Source: Xanthobacter tagetidis (lineage in GTDB: Bacteria; Pseudomonadota; Alphaproteobacteria; Rhizobiales; Xanthobacteraceae). From it: 64,000 bases of DNA. The notes beneath the pieces were generated by a model. That model was not told the DNA's origin and did no database searches. It was given only the letters and a program-made list of their open reading frames with translations. Location: contig NZ_RCTF01000016.1 of NCBI RefSeq assembly GCF_003667445.1, positions 1-64,000 of the forward strand. The letters are read 5' to 3'. Shown in pieces: positions 9,380 to 16,140 of the stretch; positions within the stretch are counted from its first letter, which is position 1; each line of letters begins with the position of its first letter. The translations under genes and the position numbers were made by a program.

Positions 9380-10078
9380 TTGAAAACCTCAATTCAGATC
9401 GGATTACTCGTTTTCCCTCAGGTCACGCAGCTGGACCTGACAGGTCCGCTTCAGGTCTTCTCCAGCGCGCCCGACACCGAGGTGCACCTGGTGTGGAAGC
9501 GGATCGAACCGGTACCGAGCGATTCCGTATTGACGCTGACGCCGACGTGCAGCTTCGACGACTGCCCCCAACTGGACGTGATCTGCGTCCCCGGCGGCTA
9601 CGGAACGGACGCGCTCCTCAATGACGAGGAGGTTCTGGACTTCCTGCGCAGGCAGGCCGTCGGCGCAAAGTACATCACGTCCGTCTGCACCGGCTCCGTG
9701 GTGCTCGGCGCGGCCGGATTGCTGCAGGGCTACCGCGCGGCCACGCACTGGAGCGCAAGGGACGCCCTGGCTCCGTTCGGCGCGACGCTGTCCGAGGAGC
9801 GGGTCTGCGTCGACCGCAACCGCATCACCGGCGGCGGCATCACGGCCGGCATCGATTTCGCATTGACGCTGGTGTCCCTGCTGATCGACCGGCGGACGGC
9901 GGAGATGGTCCAGCTCCGCATGGAATACAACCCGGCGCCGCCCTTCACGTCGGGCTCGCCGGAGACGGCCCCCGCCGAGGTTCTCGCCCTCATGCGCGAG
10001 AAGATGGCGCCGGGACAGGCGCGGCGCCGCGACGCCGTGAGCCAGGCGGCGGCGCGCCTCGTCCGGCGCGCAGGCTAA
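9380..10078 (+). CDS. DJ-1/PfpI family protein, isonitrile hydratase-like
   Basis: 232 residues, TTG start at 9380 supported by AAGGGGAGA six bases before. A single DJ-1/PfpI domain with no HTH: QIGLLVFPQVTQLDLTGPLQVF at the start, PGGYGTDALL at about 71-80, and the nucleophile elbow SVCTGSVVLGAAGLL with Cys103. Asp19 and Thr104 match the positions used with the cysteine in Pseudomonas isonitrile hydratase, as I recall it. The family hydrates isonitriles to N-substituted formamides. The true substrate here is unknown; a glyoxalase-III or other hydrolytic role is possible. It precedes the TRAP genes on the same strand. Confidence 0.75.
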   Translation: MKTSIQIGLLVFPQVTQLDLTGPLQVFSSAPDTEVHLVWKRIEPVPSDSVLTLTPTCSFDDCPQLDVICVPGGYGTDALLNDEEVLDFLRRQAVGAKYITSVCTGSVVLGAAGLLQGYRAATHWSARDALAPFGATLSEERVCVDRNRITGGGITAGIDFALTLVSLLIDRRTAEMVQLRMEYNPAPPFTSGSPETAPAEVLALMREKMAPGQARRRDAVSQAAARLVRRAG

Positions 10079-10086
10079 GGACGCTG

Positions 10087-10113
10087 CGCTGCGCCGATCA
10101 GCGCGGCGCAGCG
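10087..10113 (+). terminator. Hairpin after the DJ-1 gene
   Basis: Perfect nine-base stem CGCTGCGCC / GGCGCAGCG with a nine-base loop, starting eight bases after the stop at 10078. There is no T tract, so it may be a weak terminator or an mRNA-stabilising stem. Confidence 0.45.
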
Positions 10114-10190
10114 AGACGGAGCGGCTGGACCGCCGCTCCGCATCGGGCGGGGGCGCCATGGTCACGGCACCAGATCTGTGTGGGGGGCGC

Positions 10191-10790
10191 ATGACACGGC
10201 TGATTGAGGGGTATTTCAGTCTTCTCAAGATCCTGATCGCCATATTCCTGGCGGTCATGGTCGTACTCGTGTTCGGCAATGTGGTCCTGCGCTACGCGTT
10301 CGATTCCGGAATTACGGTATCGGAAGAGCTTTCGCGCTGGCTCTTCGTCTGGCTGACCTTTCTCGGTGCCATCGTCGCCCTGCGCGAGCACGGCCATCTC
10401 GGGGTCGATACGGTGGTCAAGCGCCTGCCGCGCAAGGGCAAGCTGGCCTGCCTGATCGTCAGCCAAGTGCTGATGCTTTACGCAACCGTGCTGTTCTTTC
10501 AGGGCAGCTGGGTGCAGACCCTGATCAACTGGCAGGTGACTGCCCCCGCCTCCGGCGCGTCGGTCGCCTGGCTGTACGGGGTCGGCCTCGTCTTCAGCAT
10601 CTCGACGGGGCTGATCATCCTCGATGGGCTGCGCCGCGCGGTGATGGGCGATCTCTCCGACGATCAGCTGGTCATCGTCAAGGAATCCGAGGAACAGGAG
10701 CAGCTGGAGCAGCTGCAGCACGAACTGGCGGCACGCGACGGGCGTGACGTGCTGGTTCGTGCGGAGCCGAGCCGAGGAACCGACCGATGA
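10191..10790 (+). CDS. TRAP transporter small permease (DctQ)
   Basis: 199 residues from ATG 10191, preceded by a G-rich ribosome site; an ATG at 10158 is in frame but weaker. Four membrane helices are apparent (about 5-30, 45-65, 85-105, 125-150), with the DctQ signature VSEELSRWLFVWLTFLGA and REHGHLGVD. The tail is a charged Glu/Gln segment (EESEEQEQLEQLQHEL-like), longer than usual and probably coiled. TRAP transporters are Na+ (or H+) driven, using an extracytoplasmic binding protein. The DctM gene overlaps by four bases. Confidence 0.9.
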   Translation: MTRLIEGYFSLLKILIAIFLAVMVVLVFGNVVLRYAFDSGITVSEELSRWLFVWLTFLGAIVALREHGHLGVDTVVKRLPRKGKLACLIVSQVLMLYATVLFFQGSWVQTLINWQVTAPASGASVAWLYGVGLVFSISTGLIILDGLRRAVMGDLSDDQLVIVKESEEQEQLEQLQHELAARDGRDVLVRAEPSRGTDR

Positions 10791-12067
10791 CGATCGCGAT
10801 CTTCGTCGGCTCGCTTCTCGGCGCCATGACGATCGGCATGCCGATCGCCTATGCGCTGCTGATCTCCGGCATCGCCTTGATGCTCTACGTCGATGTGTTC
10901 GACGCGCAGATCGTGGCGCAGAACGTCATCAACGGGGCAGACAGCTTTCCCCTCATGGCCGTGCCGTTCTTCATGCTGGCCGGCGAGATCATGAATACGG
11001 GCGGGCTGTCGAAGCGCATCGTCAACGTGGCGCTCGCCGCCGTCGGGCACGTCAAGGGGGGCCTCGGCTATGTGGCCATTCTGGCCGCCTGCGTCCTGTC
11101 GGCCCTGTCAGGCTCCGCGATTGCCGATGCGGCCGCCCTGGCCGCCTTGCTCGTGCCGATGATGACGCAGGCCGGGCACGACAAGGCGCGCGCGGGCGGC
11201 CTGATCGCGGCCTCGGGCATCATCGGTCCCATCATTCCGCCCTCGATCGGCTTCGTGATCTTCGGCGTCATCGCCAATGTCTCGATCACCAAGCTGTTCC
11301 TGGCGGGGCTTGTGCCGGGCCTGCTGATCGGCGTCGGGCTCGCGGTCGCCTGGTGGTGGGAAGTCCGCAAGGAAACCCTCGTCACCCCGCCGCGCAAATC
11401 CGCGGCCGATCTCCTGGGCGCGCTCCGCGAGGGTGTCTGGGCCCTCGTGCTGCCTCTGATCATCATCTTCGGCCTGAAGTTCGGCGTCTTCACCCCCACG
11501 GAATCCGCGGTGGTGGCGGCCGTCTACTCTCTGTTCGTTGCCGTCTTCGTCTATCGCGAGCTGAAGATCACGGAGCTCTACGCCGTATTCGTCACGGCGG
11601 CGAAGACGACGGCCGTCGTCATGTTCCTCGTCGCCGCGGCGATCGTGTCGGCCTACGTTCTCACCATATCCGAAGTCGCCCTGACGCTCGTCGACCTGCT
11701 GCAGCCGTTCATGGGCAATCAGACGCTGCTCCTGCTCGCCATGATGATCCTGGTCGTCATCGTCGGCACCGCGATGGATATGACGCCGACCATACTGATC
11801 CTCACTCCGATCCTGATGCCGGTGGTCAAGGAGGCGGGCATCGATCCGGTCTACTTCGGCGTCCTGTTTATCGTGAACAACGCGATCGGCCTGATCACGC
11901 CCCCGGTCGGCACGGTGCTGAACGTTGTCGCCGGGGTCGCGCGCATAGACATGGAAGATCTGATGAAGGCCGTGTGGCCGTTCATGATCGCCCAGCTCGT
12001 TGTTCTCGGACTGATGATCGTATTCCCCCAGCTCGTCACCTGGCCGGCCCGACTGATCGGCGGGTGA
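10787..12067 (+). CDS. TRAP transporter large permease (DctM)
   Basis: 426 residues, about 12 helices, start overlapping the DctQ stop. Family signatures are PFFMLAGEIMNTGGLSKR (about 64-81), the SGSAIADAAALAALLVPMM region, and IIPPSIGFVIFGVIANVS and LITPPVGTVLNVV, the two Pro-rich half-helix hairpins that form the transport site. Length is standard for DctM. Together with DctQ and DctP it is a complete TRAP system for an organic acid or amino acid; the substrate cannot be read from the permease. Confidence 0.93.
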   Translation: MTIAIFVGSLLGAMTIGMPIAYALLISGIALMLYVDVFDAQIVAQNVINGADSFPLMAVPFFMLAGEIMNTGGLSKRIVNVALAAVGHVKGGLGYVAILAACVLSALSGSAIADAAALAALLVPMMTQAGHDKARAGGLIAASGIIGPIIPPSIGFVIFGVIANVSITKLFLAGLVPGLLIGVGLAVAWWWEVRKETLVTPPRKSAADLLGALREGVWALVLPLIIIFGLKFGVFTPTESAVVAAVYSLFVAVFVYRELKITELYAVFVTAAKTTAVVMFLVAAAIVSAYVLTISEVALTLVDLLQPFMGNQTLLLLAMMILVVIVGTAMDMTPTILILTPILMPVVKEAGIDPVYFGVLFIVNNAIGLITPPVGTVLNVVAGVARIDMEDLMKAVWPFMIAQLVVLGLMIVFPQLVTWPARLIGG

Positions 12068-12138
12068 GGCGCCGGACGCAACGCTACGCATACCGCACAG
12101 TCGACGTAACCATGCTCTTTGCTCGACAGGAGGATTGT

Positions 12139-13167
12139 ATGAAGATGAACTGCTTGCGTGCGTCACTGGTGGCGTTCGCGCTCACCGCCGCGCCCATGTC
12201 CGTCGCTGGCATCGCCAGCGCGGAGACGATCCGCGTCAGCTACGTCACCGCTGCCGACCATCCCTATGGCCTGGGCGTGAAGAAGTTCGGCGAGATCGTT
12301 GAGGCCAAGACAGGCGGCAGGATCCGAGTGAGAGGGTTCCCCTCGGGCCAGATCGGCGCCGAGGTCCCCTCGATCTCCGCGGCCCAGGGCGGGATTCTTG
12401 AAGTCGTGGTGACATCCACGGCAGCCGTTTCCGGAGTGGACAAGGCCTTCGGCGTGTTCGATCTGCCGTACATTTTCGAAAGCGACCGGCAGGCCGACGC
12501 CATTCTGGACGGACCCTTGGGCACGGCGATGCTGCACCGCCTCGACGGCAAGGGCCTCACCGGCCTCTGCTTCTGGGAAGCCGGCTTCCACCAGGTGACG
12601 AACAGCCGCCGGCCGATCAAGAGCCTCGACGACCTTCGTGGGCTCAAGATCAGGACCATCCAGAATCCGGTGATGATCGACGCTGTCAATGCGCTCGGCG
12701 CGAACGCGGTGCCCCTGCCCTACACGGAGGTCTATACCGGCCTCGAGACAAAGGCGATCGACGGCCAGACCGGCACCTACCCGCTGGTCTATGCCAACAA
12801 GATATTCGAGGTGCAAAAATACATCGCCGAGGCGAATCTCTTCTATGCGCCGGTTGCCGTCCTGATGTCCAAGAAGTTCTACGACAGCCTTTCGCCCGCC
12901 GATCAGGCGATCATGCGCGACGCCTGCACTGAGGCGCGCACCACGGAGCGCGAGGCGAACCGCGCGCTCTCTCCGGAGGCACTCAAGCAGATGAAGGCCG
13001 CCGGCCTCGAATCCACCGTCCTCGACGCCGCCACCATCGCTGCCTTCAAGGAGAAGCTTCGGCCCGTGGTCGACAAGCATATGAAGGGCATCGACCCGGA
13101 AGTTGTGGCGACCCTTCAGGCGGAGCTGGCCAAGCTTGGTCCGAGCGGTTCCGCATCCGGCAAGTGA
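12139..13167 (+). CDS. TRAP transporter substrate-binding protein (DctP)
   Basis: 342 residues from ATG 12139 with an excellent AGGAGG ribosome site. Sec signal peptide at about 1-29 (LRASLVAFALTAAPMSVAGI, cleavage after ASA). The mature protein begins ETIRVSYVTAADHPYG and carries the DctP segments LRGLKIRTIQNPVMID, with the Arg that normally contacts a substrate carboxylate, and ALGANAVPLPYTEVYTGLETKAIDGQ. This predicts a carboxylate-bearing ligand. It follows the two permease genes, the QMP order. Neighbouring D-amino acid enzymes suggest a D-amino acid or its keto/hydroxy acid (inference). Confidence 0.92.
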   Translation: MKMNCLRASLVAFALTAAPMSVAGIASAETIRVSYVTAADHPYGLGVKKFGEIVEAKTGGRIRVRGFPSGQIGAEVPSISAAQGGILEVVVTSTAAVSGVDKAFGVFDLPYIFESDRQADAILDGPLGTAMLHRLDGKGLTGLCFWEAGFHQVTNSRRPIKSLDDLRGLKIRTIQNPVMIDAVNALGANAVPLPYTEVYTGLETKAIDGQTGTYPLVYANKIFEVQKYIAEANLFYAPVAVLMSKKFYDSLSPADQAIMRDACTEARTTEREANRALSPEALKQMKAAGLESTVLDAATIAAFKEKLRPVVDKHMKGIDPEVVATLQAELAKLGPSGSASGK

Positions 13168-13224
13168 GGGATTGAGCCGGGTGATCCCGGGTGGTCGGTA
13201 TCGAACTTCGATGGTGCAGATCGG

Positions 13225-14496
13225 ATGTCTCATATTGCCGTAGTCGGCGCCGGGGTTACCGGCGTCACGACCGCTTACGCGTTGAGCCGGCGCGGTTTCC
13301 AGGTGACGGTCTTCGACCGTCACCGCTATTCGGGGATGGAGACATCCTTCGCTAACGGGGGCCAGCTCTCCGTCAGCAATGCGGAGGTCTGGAACAAGGT
13401 CTCGACCATCATCCAGGGCCTGAAATGGATGACCCGGCGGGACGCGCCTCTGCTCGTCAATCCGGCGCCCTCCTGGCACAAATACTCCTGGATGGCCGAG
13501 TTCATCAGCCAGATTTCCCGCTACGAGGCCAACACGATAGAAACCGTGCGCCTCGCCATCGCGGCCCGCGCGCGTCTGTTCGAGATGGCCGAGCACGAGA
13601 ACATCGACTTCAATCTGGAACGGCGGGGAATTCTTCATTTCTACCGGGATAAGGCCGGCTTCGACAAGGCGGTCAAGGTCAGCGCGCTTCTCCGCCGCGG
13701 CGGCCTGGAACGCCGCGAGGTGACGCCGGCCGAAATCCGAAGCATCGAGCCGACCCTGAAGGGCTCCTATTACGGGGGCCTCTTCACGCCGTCGGATTCC
13801 ACCGGCGACATCCACAAGTTCACACGTGGTCTTTCGGAGGCCTGCGCACGGCGCGGCGTCAAGTTCCGCTACGATTGCGCGGTCGAGGATATCGTGCCGG
13901 CGGGCGGGCGCTGGCAGGTCAATTGGCTGCCGGTGGCGCGCGACATCGACGGCGCCCAGATCGAGCAGTGGGAGCCCGTGGTGGCGGACGGCGTGGTCAT
14001 CTGCGCCGGCTGCGGCAGCCGCGCGCTCGCAGCCCCGCTGGGCGACCGGCTGAACATCTACCCTGTCAAAGGCTATTCCATCACCGCCCATCTCGGCGAT
14101 CCGATCAGCCAGGAGTCGGCGCCGGAGGTCTCCATCCTTGATGACGCGACCAAGATCGTGACGAGCCGCCTGGGGCGGGACCGCTTCCGGGTCGCCGGCA
14201 CGGCCGAGTTCAACGGCTTCAATCGCGACATCCGGCATGACCGCGTCGAGCCGCTGATCCGCTGGTGCCGGGAGCAGTTCCCCCAGATGGCGACGGACCG
14301 GGTCGTCGCATGGACCGGATTGCGGCCGATGATGCCCGGCATGCTGCCGCGCGTCGGGCCCGGCAGGCGGCGCGGCATCTTCTACAATACGGGACATGGG
14401 CATCTTGGATGGACGCTTTCGGCGGCCACCGCGGAGCTCGCCGCCGAAGCGGTGGAGCGAGCCATGCCCGCCCGGTCCTCCGATCCGGTGGCCTGA
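13225..14496 (+). CDS. FAD-dependent D-amino-acid dehydrogenase (DadA-like)
   Basis: 423 residues, similar in length and layout to E. coli DadA (432). N-terminal FAD dinucleotide fold VVGAGVTGVTTAYALSRRG (about 6-24), ETSFANGGQLS (about 41-51), the substrate-domain block LFTPSDSTGDIHKFTRGL, IYPVKGYSIT, and the C-terminal AWTGLRPMMPGMLPRVG and NTGHGHLGWT that close the FAD site. DadA oxidises D-amino acids to 2-oxo acids and ammonia, passing electrons to the quinone pool at the inner membrane. It lies 57 bp after the TRAP binding protein and before a D-hydroxyamino-acid aldolase. Exact substrate range is not determinable. Confidence 0.87.
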   Translation: MSHIAVVGAGVTGVTTAYALSRRGFQVTVFDRHRYSGMETSFANGGQLSVSNAEVWNKVSTIIQGLKWMTRRDAPLLVNPAPSWHKYSWMAEFISQISRYEANTIETVRLAIAARARLFEMAEHENIDFNLERRGILHFYRDKAGFDKAVKVSALLRRGGLERREVTPAEIRSIEPTLKGSYYGGLFTPSDSTGDIHKFTRGLSEACARRGVKFRYDCAVEDIVPAGGRWQVNWLPVARDIDGAQIEQWEPVVADGVVICAGCGSRALAAPLGDRLNIYPVKGYSITAHLGDPISQESAPEVSILDDATKIVTSRLGRDRFRVAGTAEFNGFNRDIRHDRVEPLIRWCREQFPQMATDRVVAWTGLRPMMPGMLPRVGPGRRRGIFYNTGHGHLGWTLSAATAELAAEAVERAMPARSSDPVA

Positions 14497-14715
14497 CAAA
14501 GACCGGGCCGTCGAGAGACCGCCGTGTTGGGGCTCCCGCTGCCGCGTCGGACCTGATTTGACGAGATCAACCCTTCAACTTCAGTGCTCCGGGGCAACCG
14601 CGGCGCGTCTCCCGAAGCCCATGTTTTGCCTCGGATGCCGCAATCTTTGCCCCCATCCAGGGCCAGGTCGAGGCCGCGATCGGCATGCGACCCCGGCAGT
14701 GAAAGGACGGTCCCT

Positions 14716-15879
14716 ATGGTCTCGAAGAGCGCGTTCGATCGCGATGATGTCGGCTTCGCCGTGCCTGCCGTCCCCGGCATGCCGGAGAGCGAGATCCAGA
14801 CGCCCTGCCTGATCCTCGACCTCGACGCGCTGGAGCGCAACATCCGCAAGATGGGCGACTACGCCCGTGCGAAGAACATGAACCATCGTGCCCATGGCAA
14901 GATGCACAAGTCGGTGGACGTGCTGCGCCTCCAGCAGGAGCTTGGCGGGGCAATCGGCGTGTGCTGCCAGAAGGTCTCGGAGGCGGAGGTGTTCGCCCGC
15001 GCCGGCATCAGGGACATCCTGATCTCCAACGAGGTGCGCGATCCGGCCAAGATCGACCGGCTCGCGCGGCTTCCGGCCTTCGGCGGCCGGGTGATCGTCT
15101 GTGTCGACGACATCGACAACGTCCCTGAGCTGTCCGCGGCCGCACGCCGGCACGGCACCCTGATCGACTGCCTCGTCGAGATGGATTGTGGAGCGGGCCG
15201 CTGCGGGGTGACGTCCGCCCAGGCGGTGCTCGCCATCGCCGAGGCCATCGCCGCCGCTCCCAGCCTCCGCTTCGCAGGCCTCCAGGCCTATCAGGGCGCC
15301 ATGCAGCACCTCGACAAGTTCGAGGACCGGAAGAGGAAGCTCGATGCAGCGATCGCGCAGGTGCGGGAGGCGGTCGATCTGCTTGAGCGGAACGGGATGA
15401 AGCCGGAACTGGTCAGCGGAGGCGGCACCGGCAGCTACCACTTCGAGAGCATGTCCGGCGTGTACAACGAACTGCAATGCGGCAGCTACGCCTTCATGGA
15501 CGCCGACTATGGGCGGATCCGCGACGCCGATGGAAACCGGATCGACCAGGGCGAATGGGAAAATGCCCTCTTCATCCTGACGGCAGTGATGAGCCACGCC
15601 AAGCCCGGCGAGGCGATCTGCGACGCGGGGCTCAAGGTGCAGTCGGTGGACTCGGGGCTGCCCGTGATCCATGGGCGGAACGATGTCGTCTATGTCAGCT
15701 GCTCGGACGAGCACGGCGTCATCTCAGATCCCGACGGCGTGCTTGCGATCAACGAGAAGCTCCGCCTCGTGCCGGGCCACTGCGACCCCACCTGCAACGT
15801 GCACGACTGGTATGTCGGCGTTCGCAACGGCGTGGTCGAGACGCTGTGGCCCGTTTCGGCGCGCGGCAAGGCCTACTGA
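14716..15879 (+). CDS. bhcC: 3-hydroxy-D-aspartate aldolase (BhcC-like, DSD1/alanine-racemase fold)
   Basis: 387 residues from ATG 14716, the family start; upstream codons are low-quality. It closely follows my memory of 3-hydroxy-D-aspartate aldolase (BhcC/DhaA of Paracoccus): SEIQTPCLILDLDALERNI, the PLP-lysine motif HGKMHKS, GVCCQKVSEAEVFARAGI, VSGGGTGSYHFES, NELQCGSYAFMDADYGRI, and the metal-binding end GHCDPTCNVHDWYVGVRNG. The enzyme reversibly splits erythro-beta-hydroxyaspartate to glycine and glyoxylate with PLP and a divalent metal. A D-threonine aldolase is the main alternative. No BhcA, BhcB, BhcD or BhcR gene lies nearby; instead it sits between DadA and an HcnABC-like fusion. Confidence 0.85.
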   Translation: MVSKSAFDRDDVGFAVPAVPGMPESEIQTPCLILDLDALERNIRKMGDYARAKNMNHRAHGKMHKSVDVLRLQQELGGAIGVCCQKVSEAEVFARAGIRDILISNEVRDPAKIDRLARLPAFGGRVIVCVDDIDNVPELSAAARRHGTLIDCLVEMDCGAGRCGVTSAQAVLAIAEAIAAAPSLRFAGLQAYQGAMQHLDKFEDRKRKLDAAIAQVREAVDLLERNGMKPELVSGGGTGSYHFESMSGVYNELQCGSYAFMDADYGRIRDADGNRIDQGEWENALFILTAVMSHAKPGEAICDAGLKVQSVDSGLPVIHGRNDVVYVSCSDEHGVISDPDGVLAINEKLRLVPGHCDPTCNVHDWYVGVRNGVVETLWPVSARGKAY

Positions 15880-16069
15880 CCTTCCGCCCGCCCGCGCCGC
15901 GCGAAAATTCGGCGACGGGGACGAAGCCTTCCCCTTCAGAACTGGCCTGCGGTGAAGCCGCGGCCGTTCATTGCCGGAGCGCCGAACCGGATCTGATAAA
16001 GCGGAGTTTTGGGGTAACTGAGGGCCGCCCCTTGCCGCAGCCGCGGAAATAGCTTTGTCAAAAAGGTGA

Positions 16070-16098
16070 TTGACAAGTAAGTTTCCAAACGATGATGT
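16070..16098 (+). promoter_or_regulatory. Possible sigma-70-type promoter before the fusion gene
   Basis: TTGACA at 16070-16075 followed after 17 bases by TGATGT at 16093-16098 (four of six matches to TATAAT). It lies in the 260 bp without a gene upstream of ATG 16141. No start-site data; low confidence. Confidence 0.3.
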
Positions 16099-16110
16099 GA
16101 CAATCTGTCA
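16098..16110. promoter_or_regulatory. Inverted repeat TGACA-ATC-TGTCA, candidate operator
   Basis: A perfect 5-3-5 inverted repeat overlaps the end of the proposed -10 element, 30 bases before the start of the fusion gene. This placement suits a repressor or activator site, but no cognate regulator gene is adjacent. Confidence 0.3.
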
Positions 16111-16140
16111 TCCTTTCTCGACCGCGGCGGGGAAAGCTCG

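Noticed and set aside
12163-14499. Very long open frame on the - strand opposite the TRAP binding protein and DadA-like genes
   Set aside because: It is antisense to two well-supported genes, its translation is rich in Arg/Gly/His/Asp without domain features, and such mirror frames are common in GC-rich coding DNA. The same holds for long frames opposite the TctA gene (19253-21337) and the Na/Pi transporter (45770-47800).
14584-14715. Upstream extension of the aldolase gene to base 14584
   Set aside because: The extra 44 codons are Arg/Pro/Ser-rich, lack similarity to the family start, and the ATG at 14716 matches the expected N terminus.
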